DNA of 64,000 nucleotides from Anthoceros angustus (GCA_010909165.1 MU008183.1:806001-870000), one strand, 5' to 3'; shown: positions 10,432 through 20,501, counted from the first letter of the stretch. Notes: generated by a model not told the origin, from the sequence alone. A program made the numbers and translations.

Positions 10432-11118
10432 TCACCGCCGCTGCTTTCGTGGCCTCCCTCTGCGCGCTTGGGTGCTTGCACCAAACACCACCGCACCTTC
10501 TTCGCTAATTGGTGCTAGGCTTGCCTCCGCTCGCATATGGTTCGTAACTCGCTCCATCCAACTTGAACCAACTTTGCACATAAGAAGGCGAGCACTTGCT
10601 CGTGATTGTCGAGCCCCCACCGAGGAAGACTCCTCCACGCAAGACTGAATTTCGCGCGTGCTCTCTTCCACACCTGGCCTTGGTGTCACTAAATTCCTCG
10701 AGGAACCGGACAATCGCCAGAACGGTGAGTGGCTCTGAAAGGCACTCTCAAGAATAGCAGCACTCGAGTTGCCTTGTTGGCTTCTAGCCTTGGCAACAAG
10801 GAATTTGTTGGCAAGATACGCCGCACGAACTTTCCTCTTTTGCAACTCTACCGCTATTTCGCCTCGTCCTCTTGTACCCATTCCAACACGAGCAGCTGGA
10901 GTGTTACTCTCCAACTCGCTCGTGCATGAAGGTACTTCTTCTTCATTACTCGATAGATAGAGCCATGGTCGCATGCAAACTTGTTGAATCACACGGTGTT
11001 CACATAGCCACCCTTCCGAATTTCCATCTGGTGTTAGCAAAATATGATAGCCTCTGCACTGTCACATAAGAGCATAAGCTCTTCATCCGTGGTGTGCCCG
11101 CATGCCTCACAAGGCAAG
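10432..11118 (-). pseudogene. PHD finger and AT-hook at the C-terminus of the gypsy integrase
   Basis: After the integrase C-terminal domain the frame reads DLPCEACGHTTDEELMLLCD (about 11118-11060). One base out of frame it continues CRGYH, then LTPDGNSEGWLCEHRV (to about 10990). Together these give the PHD-finger spacing: C-x2-C, then the conserved ELMLLCD, C-x3-YH, L-x-P and W-L-C-E-H. One expected Cys position reads Leu, and one base appears lost in CDS/C. PHD fingers bind histone H3 tails. The 202-codon frame then runs to 10432 and ends in RRGRPRKQRR, an AT-hook (GRP core, 10461-10444). Chromoviruses carry a chromodomain at this position; here a PHD reader occupies it. Confidence 0.7.
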
Positions 11119-12440
11119 TCCGCTGGTGGTACCCACGTTTGGGGAACAATCCTTACATCAAGATTCGGCAAGTGACATGGAGCTAAATGTTTCATATGCT
11201 CCTTGCACCTTCTGCCATCCCGTCCTTCGAGTTCCACTACTCCTTGCTCACCCACATTTACCACCCTGAGAATCAACCTGCCAGTGCTGACATCTAATGT
11301 GCTTGCTGGTCTGTGTTGTAGGTACACATAATCTCCTGGTGCGAATTTCCTGGCCTTGGGCTTCCATGAGCCCCCCCGCGTGTGAGCATATCTCAACTGG
11401 TCTCTGTGCTGTGCAATCGCAAGATTGTCCATAGCCATGGGCAGAATCCTTCGGAACATTTCTGCTCTAGCTTGCACTTGCTGTAAGCACACCTCCATAT
11501 TCCTACTCCAATCTACAGGAGTAGAATATTTGTCTTGCACCACATTGGGCAAAACTGCATTCCTTCCGAACAACAGTGAAGCTTCCCAATGCTGCCTGCA
11601 CACTCACTCTATAACCCAACACAATATAGGGAAGTAATTCATCCCAGCACTTGGGTTCCACAGTGATCGATGCTTCGAGGCGTCCTTGAATGTCCGAACC
11701 AACCTTTCGCGGACCATCGCCTTGAGGATGATCCTGGGCGTTCTCCGTGATCAATCGACTTCATCCCGGCAAAGATTCTCCTCTGAATTCATTGCCTTGA
11801 TCGGTGAGCACCTCGCACAACTTCCAAATCTAGTACACACCGCAGAAAGGCTCACTGGTGTAATATGAGGTTCTTTGAGGCGTAAATGCTACCTCCACCC
11901 ACTTGAGAAGTGCTCAATCATCACCATACGGTGTGATTTCCTTGCTTTGTCAATGGTAGTTCCGGCATCAAGTCCACCGACCACCTGAAAAACAAACCCG
12001 GATTGGTAAAGAGTGTAACACAACATCTTGTGTGTTAAACCCCTTCATGCATCACTGCACTGCGACTAGCCACCACTCTTTCCACATCTCATACATGCCG
12101 GACCAAAATATGTGGTCTTGACATGTGGTGTGTCCTTTTACACCAAAGTGACCTAGTGTTTCATGCACTTTAATCACAATCCTGTCCTTTCTTCAGGACT
12201 TGGCACTTTCCTTACAACCTCTCCTTCCTGTGGCAACTCTCCATCCCGCCATGAGTGTCGGCCACTCGTCTCGTAGTCAGCGCTTGGTCTTGACATTAGG
12301 TCTGTACCTTCTTTGCGGTACCAGCTTGCTTGAATGCCTCGGATGTCCCAGCGGACTCTGTTAAGATCGGCTCTCCTCCTGTTCACCTTCGATTGCCATG
12401 AGTGCCATGAAACCGCTGGGCACATTTTCCATGTGTCCTA
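11100..12440 (-). pseudogene. Gypsy integrase, C-terminal half and duplicated core
   Basis: The frame 11603-11034 is clean and shows the gypsy integrase end: LLFGRNAVLP, NMEVCLQQVQARAEMFRRI, RDQLRYAHTRGG, KFAPGDYVYLQHRPA, GRLILRVVNVGEQGVVELEGRDG. This is the GPY/F-like C-terminal fold, and it runs straight into the PHD finger. Above it, 11700-12440 is a degraded copy of the core and the zinc-binding N-terminus that is present again at 12450-13450. The second copy is the better one. Confidence 0.8.
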
Positions 12441-12445
12441 GGTCT

Positions 12446-13450
12446 GTCGTGCAATCGCAAGATTGTCCATAGCCATGGGCGAGAATCCTTGAACATTTCG
12501 CTCTAGCTTGCACTTCGTAAGCACACCTCCATATTCCTACTCCAATCTACGGAGTAGAATATTTGTCTTGCACCACATTGGGCAAAGCGCATTCCTTCCA
12601 ACAATGTAAAATAAGGATCAAGCTTCCCAATGCTGCACTCACTCTATAACCCAACACAATATAGGAAGTAATTCATCCCAAAGACTTGGGTTCCACGGTG
12701 ATGCGATTTCGAGAGCGCCCTTGAATGTCCGAACCAACCTTTCGCGGACCATCGCCTTGAGGATGATCCACGGACGTTCTCCGTGATCAATCATTCGAAC
12801 GCCCTGAATTCTCCTCTGAATTCGTTGCCTTGATCAGTGAGCACCTCCGCACAGCTTCCAAATCTACTCAGCACACACTGCAGAAAGGCTCTGCTGGTGT
12901 AATATGAGGTCCTCTGAGGCGGAAACGCTACCTCCACCCACTTGGAGAAGTGCTCAATCATCACCATACAGTGACGATTTCCTTGTTTTGTCAATGGTAG
13001 CTCCGGCATCAAATCCACCGACCACCTAAAGAACAAACCTCGGATTGGTAAGGAGTGCAACACAACATCTTGTGTGTTAAACGCCTTCAACGCATCACGC
13101 TGACTAGCCACCACTCTTTCCACATCTCGCATACATGCGGACAAAATATGTGGTCTTCGATGTGGTGTGTCCTTTTACACCAAAGTGACCTAGTGTTTCA
13201 TGCACTTTAATCACAATCCTCGTTCTTTCTTGAGGACTTGGCACCTTCTTTACAACCTCTCCTTCCTGTAGCAGCAACTCTCCATCCCGCCATGATCGCC
13301 ACTGCCTCGTAGTCCGCCGCATCGACATTAGGTACAGACCTTCTTTGAGCGGTAACGCTTGTGAATGCCTCGGATGTCCTGACTGTTAAGATCCGCCTCC
13401 TCCTGCTCACCTTCGATCGCCATGAGTGCCATGAAACCGCTGGGCACATT
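12446..13450 (-). pseudogene. Gypsy integrase core and zinc-binding domain (second copy)
   Basis: From 13230 leftward on the minus strand are KVHETLGHFGVKGHTT (H-x3-H of the HHCC domain), WSVDLMPELPLTKQGNRHCMV (first Asp), and VLTDQGNEFRGEF (second Asp). The region from 13144 to 12791 is open over 117 codons. The block 12446-13470 is a direct duplicate of 11415-12440 with an offset of about 1037 bases. The copies differ mostly by short gaps at CNG sites. Confidence 0.8.
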
Positions 13451-13900
13451 TTCCATGTGTCCTAGGTCTCGTGTGGGCATCACAAGATTTCGCATGGATT
13501 CCTACTCAAACCATCCGCATTGTGGTGCACCTTGCCTGCCCTATGCACAATCTCCATGTCATATTCGAGAGCAATGCCCACCGGCCAGCTTTCCGCTCAA
13601 CTTCATGTCAGTCATGAGCCAATGAAGTGGTTGATGATCCGTCACCAACTGGAAACGCCTTCCAAGAGCAAATTAAATGCAACACTGCATCGCAGAAGAC
13701 ACTCTCCTTCATATGAGGAGTAGTTTACCTCTGAATTGTTGGATCGCTTGCATAAGCCACAACTCGCTCCATTCCTTGCGTCGTGACAAGATCGCTCCTA
13801 TCCCCGCAACTCCAATGTATGAACAAACGGCTTCTCAAAGTCCGGTCTAACCATGGGGCTTCTCACCAATTGATCCCTTAGATCTTGCCGGCTAGCTCAT
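13430..13900 (-). pseudogene. Gypsy RNase H remnant
   Basis: Short minus-strand stretches in shifting frames include VVAYAS near 13760, LPPYEGE-like codons near 13715, and DMEIVHRAGKVHHNADGLSR across 13565-13505. The last is the typical end of gypsy RNase H (x-x-G-x-x-N-x-x-A-D-x-L-S-R). The catalytic residues cannot be read reliably. Confidence 0.6.
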
Positions 13901-15120
13901 TCTTGATCCCATTTTCCAAGTTACCCTTCTTCAAAGATCTCATACAAGGGTTTGCATGTGGAACGAGGTCTTTCATAAACCTCCGTAGTAGTTCACCAAC
14001 CCGAAATGCTCTAAGGCTGCCACATCCTTGGGCCTAGGCATCCGCATCACGGCTGCACCTTAGCCAAGCTGGCATGATTCCTCCCGCACAATTTCATGTC
14101 CAAGATACTCAATCCGCTTGAATGCAAATTTGCACTTTTTCGGATGAGCTTTCAAGCTGATTTGGACAATCTTTGCAAAGAGTCTCCGGATGATCCATAT
14201 GTTCCTCGATGGTGTCACGAAAACTAGGATGTCGCCAATGTAACAACGCAAACGGCGGATCCTGCACTCCAAGTCCGCAATTTCATGTCCAAGATACTCA
14301 ATCCGCTTGAATGCAAATTTGCACTTTTGGATGAGCTTTCAAGCCCGATTTGGACAATCTTTGCAAAGAGTCTCCGGATGATCCATATGTTCCTCGATGG
14401 TGTCGCTGAAAACTAGGATGTCAATGTAACAACGCACAACAGATCCTGCAGCCCAAGTCCGCAATTCTGGAAATATATGGAAGCATTTTTCAGCCCGAAG
14501 GGCATAGTCTCCCATTCCCAAAGCTGATCCTTTCCCCAGAAAGCCGTTTTGCTCTTGTCCTGCTCCTCAATCACAATCTGATTGAAACCTGAGCGGAAAT
14601 CCAAAGTGGTAAAGTACTTTGCCTTACCAATTGCATCAAAAATCTCATCTGGAGTAGGCATGGGATACCGCTCCATCAACGTTACTTCGTTGAGAGGTCG
14701 ATAGTCCCCACACATTCGCCTATCTTTCCACTCGCCATTTTCGTCCTTCTTCAGTGGGAACAGACATTCGAGCTTGATTTCGAATCAATCGCTTCACCTC
14801 CTCGACAACGCTTGTCCACAATTTCCCACTACCGGACTCAACCTATGCCTTCTTAAGATAGGCTCGAGCTAGTGGTAACAATCTTGAACTTGATCTTTTC
14901 TTCCTAGCTCATTCCATGAGCAAAAGCACCTCTGTTTTCTCGAGCATGTCGATGATCTTTTGTTTGTCCTCCTCGATGGCGTCTTCATCAATCTTCCGAC
15001 GTGAACCTCCTTGGTGACACTCTTGGTTACAAACTCTGTTTCCACAGTGACCATGCCAAACATGTCTTGGGTTCCTTCCCTTTCATCCGCCTCTGCTTTC
15101 CATCTTCCTAGGCTGCGATG
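13901..15120 (-). pseudogene. Gypsy reverse transcriptase
   Basis: The frame 14715-14413 is clean: CGDYRPLNEVTLMERYPMPT, then KAKYFTTLDFRSGFNQI, KTAFWGKDQLWEW and MPFGLKNASIYFQ. These are RT blocks 1-4 of Ty3/gypsy. The active-site block appears twice, as CYIDILVFSD (14521-14339 frame) and CYIGDILVF (14272-14060 frame). Both have lost bases from the expected Y-x-D-D. EYLGHEIV follows in the second. Upstream, 15120-14760 is the degraded RT N-terminus that follows the methyltransferase. Confidence 0.85.
14090..14466. repeat. Tandem duplication of about 189 bp in the RT region
   Basis: Positions 14090-14278 and 14279-14466 are direct copies covering the RT active site. They differ by small gaps (ttttcggatg versus tttggatg; gtcgccaatg versus gtcaatg; gtgtcacg versus gtgtcgctg). 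The junction lies at a short shared string (gcaatt). Confidence 0.85.
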
Positions 15121-15365
15121 GCTCTTTTCCTAGCTCATTCCATGAGCAAAAGCACCTCTGTTTTCTCGAGCATGTCGATGATCTTTTGTTTGTCCTCTGG
15201 ACTGACGTCTTCATCAATCTTCCAGACGTGAACCTCCTTGGTGACACTCTTGGTTACAAACTCTGTTTCCACAGCAGCCATGCCAAACATGTCTTGGGTT
15301 CCTTCCCTTTCATCCGCCTCTGCAGGCTTTCCATCTTCTGCTAGCTGCAAGTGATGGCTCTTTTT
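14900..15365. repeat. Tandem duplication of about 230 bp between methyltransferase and RT
   Basis: The block from cctagctcattccatgagc at about 14906 is repeated from about 15130. The right copy is in frame with the methyltransferase (VETEFVTKSVTKEVHVWKI). The left copy has lost or changed bases at CAG/CTG sites (ccagacg versus ccgacg; tgcaggctt versus tgctt). Confidence 0.85.
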
Positions 15366-15379
15366 TCCTTCACCTCCTG

Positions 15380-16322
15380 CCAACTGAAATGCCAATCCGG
15401 TACTCACTAACCACCTTAAGTCATAGATCGAATGCCCTGTCCCAAAGAACTTGTGTTTGGACGCCTCACTCACACCCATGGTCTGCGACTTCTTGGCAAA
15501 TCCCATGGCTTGTTCGCGTTCCTCCACATTGAGCTCTCCTAGCTCCTCTCCCTTTGAGTCCAGGATCACGCCATCTCCTCCTCGCCTGAATGCGTAGGAT
15601 TGTGGCGTGCTTACCAAAGTCGGCCACGCCCTCCTGGCTTCGCCAACTCTGTTCACTGGATAAAACGGAAGTTTGTCCATTTTCTTGACTTGCTGCGAGT
15701 ACCTTTCTGGTTCCATGATTTCACTCACAGTCTTCCGTGATGGAATCATGAGTGTTCTGTGCTGTCTCAGTGTCTCAAGTCCTGCAACGTTGGTCCAGTA
15801 GCTGCGAATCCTGTGTGCGTAAGAGCCACACTGCACAGCATCAATGACCAGCTCATTGCCGAACCATGATCGAACCTCCTCATACATCGCTCGACGGACG
15901 CTTGTCCAACGCTCCACACACGTTTTCCAAGATGTACCAAAGATCCGGGATTCACAAGTTGAACCTCCACGACAACTCCGACCTCGGCAAGGGAAACACC
16001 TTCGCCTTTCCCTCTTCCTGCCACTGAGAAGGTCTTACATTCCCATCCTGCGATGATCATATCCATCGGGCAGAGCGTGCAGCTGCTTCCTTCCCACAAG
16101 CTTCAGATCCGTGGGCAGCCTGCTCTGACAACCTCTCACTGCGTCTTCTCTTAGAGATGGAAATAACTTGCACAACTCGAGAATTATTGCCACGACTCTA
16201 GCCTTCTCGTCCTTTTCCACATGTGTGTAGCGCAAACCTTGATGCCACATTGAAGCACCGCCCAATCCGCCGATTCTCGAGCACAATTCCAACAAGTGAA
16301 TTCCTTCGAACTTGCTCTCCAT
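15380..16322 (-). pseudogene. C5 cytosine-DNA methyltransferase domain inside the gypsy polyprotein
   Basis: The motifs of a cytosine-5 methyltransferase appear in order on the minus strand. Motif I (SAM binding) is LLELCSRIGGLGG, just after the ATG at 16322. VEKDEKARVVA corresponds to motif II. Motif IV is IAGWECKTFSVAG, with the catalytic Cys codon at 16039-16037 (EC instead of PC). Motif VI is PDLWYILENV, with ENV at 15927-15919. Motif VIII is SYAHRIRSYWTN (about 15825-15790), similar in spacing to the DNMT3-type S-A-x-H-R-x-R-x-x-W-x-N. Motifs IX and X are PTLVSTPQSYAFR, LNVEEREQAMGF and GTGHSIYDLRWLVSTGL (15625-15390). About 310 codons is right for a catalytic domain. The 260-codon frame from 15917 is intact; two frame changes near 16045 and 15930 break the rest. 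It sits between gag/PR and RT and is fused in frame to the RT linker. Confidence 0.85.
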
Positions 16323-17055
16323 CGCACTACCGAATCATTGATTCGCCTTCCCTCCGTCTTGGCGGGCTTCATGTTTAGTATGGATCTCTCCGGACATGTG
16401 TCGGTGAGATTCCAGGCGATTCTCCTTTCGTGATTTTCTCGAACCCTTGCCTCCTCAAGGTGCTCGAGCGCGATCTTCAAGACTCCCTTTCCGCTCTGCG
16501 GGTTTGGTGCTTCCCGAGAGGACAATTCCTCCCTCCTCCCACATCTCGGTCTCGTGCTCAATTTGAGCACCGGAAGCCATCCGTCTCGACCATCTCGCAC
16601 TGGCCTTTTCGCCTCTTCATCGCTCCTTCTACCACTTTGCTCATGTTCAAGGGAATAGTTGCATGAAAATCCCTTGCTTCCACATGGTCGATAGAAGGCT
16701 TCTTCATACTGGATCAACTCCCATGGCGGGGCCATGTGTAGCATCCGCCTCTAACAAAGACATCGTAGGACGTGGCAGTCACCAAACACGAACCTCCATT
16801 GTGGTCGCATCCTCTGGCTCGGCTTCAACTCGATCTTGATCGGTTTCGGTCATCCCCATCACCATTTCCTTCTGCTGAAGTAGTGATGCTTACATCGCTT
16901 GGTACCAGCTTGCGCCATATAGCTTGAGAGCGCAGAGCTCCCAACAATCCGGATCTCGCTTCCGGTCCACCAAAGACATCGATCGGTGCAAATCCAAAGG
17001 TAATTTCCGGTTTGTTGTCAATCATGGCAACACCTCCTTTACCCCGACGCTGTTT
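16323..17055 (-). pseudogene. Gypsy linker between gag and methyltransferase, protease not resolved
   Basis: Open minus-strand stretches (16744-16184 and 17025-16825) include MAPPWELIQYEEAFYRP and MIDNKPEITFGFAPIDVFGG. The latter lies where a gypsy protease is expected, but I cannot find a D-[ST]-G triad in any frame. The segment is probably polyprotein coding sequence, with the protease broken or lost. Confidence 0.45.
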
Positions 17056-18485
17056 TTAGATGGTCTCCTCGCAGTACATCAAGCTGTTGGACTTCTCGGT
17101 TCTATCTCTTCCGATCCATTCCCTCATGATCTTCTTGAAATGTGAACTCTTGAGTCCAAGTTCCAGCAAATTGACCACAGGAACCTCCATGGCCTTCTCC
17201 AACAGTGCTTCTACATCCACCTCCGGGTTAGAAGCCACCTGCGCAATAGTACCATCATCCACTTGCCTAAAACTTTCGGGCATTTTGCTTTGCTCTCGCT
17301 CGACGCGTGTCCTTGGCGAACCCTTCTCCGAGGTCAAGTGCGGTCTTCTTCTTCTTGCGAATCGCCATGCCATACACTTCTTCATCCGAGTCGAGAAAGA
17401 ATGCGTGACTGACCACCGCCATGTTAGCCATCCGCCGCATCTCTTCAACTTGCGCAAGAAGAGCCTTGCGACTAGGGCCTTTGCCCTTCTCCTTTTCACG
17501 CCCATTACCTTGGGCTTGAGCTCTGGATGAGCCTCCCAACATGCGGCTTCTATGTGGCCCCATCGACCACAAGCCTTGCAAACCTCCTTGCCCTTCGGCC
17601 TGTGTCCAAGTCACATTCAAATGACTTGTGTGCACCACGGCACCTACATTTGATGGCACCGACTGCGTTGTTCACGGTCTCTCCTTCGAATGGTGATTGT
17701 TTGGCCGAGGATCGCTGCCCAAATCGCCGCTACCGACCCTTATGAATCTGGATCCTCCTTGTCGAGCCGTAAGAAGTGCCGCTCGATCAAATTGTGATCC
17801 TCCGTATGCTTGATGACAGATCCCCTTTAGCACCTTCTCCGCAATCTTGTAGGCGTCGGTCAAACCATACTTTTCTCCATGAGCACCATGAAGAGCATCC
17901 ATTACCTTCCTTGCATCGGCATGCCATGAAAATTTCAGCAGCCTCCCGCATGGTCTTCACATCCGTATCCTCCACCAGGATCTTCAGCCTGATGTATGCA
18001 GCGTCTCATTGGACTTGAAACTAAAACGAGTCAGCTCTTGAATCTTCTCCAAGGATGATGTTGGAAACATGTCCTTCAATCTTTCGAACATGAGATCAAC
18101 CAAATACTCAAGCTCGTCCTCCTTGGACGGAGTGAGTGGTTTGCCAGCAACTCCTGCTGCAAGATCTGCTGTCCTCGTTCTCTGCCGATGCCAAGATGTC
18201 CTTCTTCTCGTCTCTGTAGTACATCAACGCCTCACCTGCCAGATATTCTGACATCTTCATGAGTGCCATTCTCTGGGTGAACTGATCCTTGTACTTCATC
18301 TTGTTTTCTGCCATTCCCCAGCGGAACTTCTCCTCAAAATCCGCCAGTGACATGCTCCCATGTTTTCCGGTGAAAACATCATTCTTGCTGGGCGTATTCT
18401 CCAGCTCCATTTGAATCGGCTCTTCGCTCCAGTCTCCAAACTGAGATCTCGTGATGGGCGTGTTGTCCCTGTCTTGGTCAGGCAT
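17056..18485 (-). pseudogene. Gypsy gag with two zinc knuckles
   Basis: The frame starts at ATG 18485 (MPDQDRDNTPITRSQF) and runs to 18108 with FTGKHGSMSLADFEEKF, KYKDQFTQRM and YLAGEALMYYRDEK, a retrotransposon gag fold. It continues in other frames with VMDALHGAHGEKYGLTDAYK and AEKVLKGICHQAYGG. Two CCHC zinc knuckles follow: CRCRGAHKSFEC at about 17655-17620 (one residue short between the Cys) and a perfect CKACGRWGHIEAAC at 17580-17539. The C-terminal part (VPVVNLLELGLKSSHFKKIMREWIG) resembles the linker upstream of gypsy protease. Several frameshifts are present. Confidence 0.8.
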
Positions 18486-18949
18486 CTTTTTGAAAGGTGA
18501 TCCGTAGATCTTCTGTCCCTTTCTAGACGATGACGAGCGGTGTCCCTCGTTACTCCGACCTCAAAAATACCTCAAAAATACCATCACGCCGAACTCTATG
18601 ACGATAACTGAGGAATGTTGTCAAACGGCAATCCTCGCCAACCGCCCAACTAGCTAAGAAAAGAGTGTCTGCTTTCTATCCAGAGACGCTCCCACACATA
18701 TGCAGGACCCCGGTGAGCCTAGCCAACTCGCAATGGTCGATTCGGACTACAACGGTCGAAATCGATGGTAGAATTCCTATCCATCGAAGTCATTCACTTA
18801 TCCGTGGAGCCTGCTTCGCTCCCCGCCATGGACCGTAGTCGCCCCTCGGGCTGGAAGATGATCGATTTCCGCCTCCTCCGGTCTCGGCGCCACAATGTCC
18901 TCCAATGCAGCCTGCCTCGCCTCCAAGCAATGAGGGATTGTAGATGTGG
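18486..18949 (-). other. Gypsy 5' leader
   Basis: No conserved ORF. A standard tRNA primer site next to the LTR at 18949 is not recognisable: the minus-strand sequence after the LTR begins CCACATCTACAATCCC. The leader is otherwise ordinary. Confidence 0.4.
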
Positions 18950-19490
18950 TGAGATCAAGTTGGTTGCCCGAGGCTCCCACTTGATACTGCGGTTCCCAAA
19001 AGTCACAAGAGAAATGAGACAAGTGTAGGGACGAGTATGGCTGCCTTTTCCATTCATACAAACATCTACAATCCAAGAATCCATGGCGCCACATATATAG
19101 GCAAAACTGTGAGTTCTCGATGAAGTGCCTCCTCGTTCTCGATGGTAGGCACTTTAGGTATATTATAATCCTACTTTCCTTGGCCTTGAATAAATAATAA
19201 TGTTTATGAGTTCAACCATCTATTCGCCTTTTTCCTTGATTTACGATTTTTATGTGTTTTCAATATAGTTCCGATGCCTATATATGCGTCATGCCACCGC
19301 GCCTTACATACATAACCATGTATATAGATTGCATGTGTCATGACACATCGTCCGTTAACATGTCCACATACATCACATGTCATCCATCCGTCATGCATAC
19401 ATACCATGTGCATGCCATCCATGGCGCACATGCCATCACATGCACTTCGCATCCAAATCAAGTGGCTTATGCCAAATGGGATGCCAATCA
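18950..19490 (-). repeat. Gypsy 5' LTR
   Basis: This is the near-identical partner of 8606-9156, with TGAGATCAAG at the left and CCAATCA at the right. On the minus strand it opens TGATTGGCAT. Differences from the partner are short gaps, for example catccatgggcgatgcacatg versus catccatggcgcacatg. Confidence 0.75.
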
Positions 19491-19494
19491 CCGC

Positions 19495-20480
19495 TGTGTT
19501 TCATTTGCTCATTCATCTGTTACAGATGACAGGCCTCCTCGATCTTGGTTCCCCATTCTTTTTCTTTCTACTTTTTCCATGTGATTAGGAATTCGCACCA
19601 CCACAAATAATTCCACTTTTGTTACCCCGGAAGGTGTGGAAGAGTTGGATTCGCCATGAGATTTGTTTGGTGTGGAATAAGGTGTCCATTGGAAGGAGAA
19701 CTTTTGCCGCGGCCCTTCTTCCTCGCCTCTTCCAAAGATACATCACCGCCGGCCGGACTTGGGCTCATGGCGACTCGACTCCTCCGAATCATGGCCCGGC
19801 GAGTTCGCGACACCGATGTCGAGGTCGTCCTCGCATCAAGCCGCCTCAATTCTTTTGGCTTGTCAACCATGCCTGTGGTGAGAAATGGTCCAGAGGAGGG
19901 TGGGAGGGATATCAAGAGAACAAGGAATGCAACAAGTTCGAGACGGAGGTGTTGGTGGCGCTTCATATTGAGATCTAGCTTGCCGGAAAAGTGTTGATAT
20001 GGTGTTCGACAGTCGATTCCTTCATCTTTAGATTGAAGAGGTTACATCGCGTCATCATACTCATCACATCTCTTGAAGAATATAACTGAGCAAGGTGATC
20101 CCACATCTGTTTAGAAGTTTTTGCTTGACTGCATTATCTTACCATGTTCAAGTCTAGTCCACCGATCGAGGTCTTGAGCTTTTTCATCCTCGGCCCCTGT
20201 GTTTCTTTGCTTGAGCCCCATTGTGGTCCGGGTGTGGACCCACTTACAACGTCCCATAGATCTCGATTGCGGAAAAGTGCACGCATTCGCAAGCGCCAAA
20301 CGCCGTCACGCCCGCCCATTGAATCCTTCTCCTTAAACTGCCACCATAGTTGTGATTCACCACCAAGGTCGATTCATCTTTGGGTGGATCCTTCCTCCTC
20401 TCTCTTGTCGTCATGTTGTTGTTTCTCCTTGTCCACGCTAACCAGCCATTGCGGTGGTCACATTGCAATTAAAGAGTCAA
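19495..20480 (-). pseudogene. Copia-B gag
   Basis: Minus-strand fragments show a copia gag (UBN2/DUF4219-like): SRSMGRCKWVHTRTTMGLKQ and the alternative frame RDLWDVVSGSTPGPQWGS, then DEKAQDLDRW. Downstream are Ser/Arg-rich linker sequence and the remains of a zinc knuckle (HMEK, then RKKKNGEPRS near 19560). It ends at 19495 where the gypsy LTR begins, and the matching protease lies at 8329 on the far side of the gypsy element. Frames change often. Confidence 0.65.
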
Positions 20481-20501
20481 GCGCCACGCATTTCCTCATC
20501 A

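Larger units (their letters stand above)
8606..19490 (-). mobile_element. Ty3/gypsy element encoding a DNA methyltransferase, PHD finger and AT-hook
   Basis: A pair of about 541-bp repeats (8606-9156 and 18950-19490) brackets a minus-strand gypsy polyprotein. In transcription order it holds gag with two zinc knuckles (18485-17056), a linker, a C5 cytosine methyltransferase (16322-15380), RT (15120-13900), RNase H, integrase (13450-11100), a PHD finger and an AT-hook (11118-10432). A tail to about 9560 may hold another enzyme. The gag-PR-RT-RH-IN order is gypsy. It sits between gag and protease of Copia-B, so it is inserted there. No matching target duplication is visible (atcag left, ccgct right), and neither primer site nor polypurine tract is clear, so the exact ends are less certain than the content. 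Confidence 0.75.

Noticed and set aside
16825-17025. Gypsy protease at FAPIDVFGGPEARSGLL
   Set aside because: Position is right but no D-[ST]-G triad can be read in any frame, so I did not call it a protease.
8606-19490. C-to-T decay of the RIP type as the cause of broken frames
   Set aside because: Copies differ mainly by short gaps rather than transitions, and CG and CNG sites remain abundant in the better copies.
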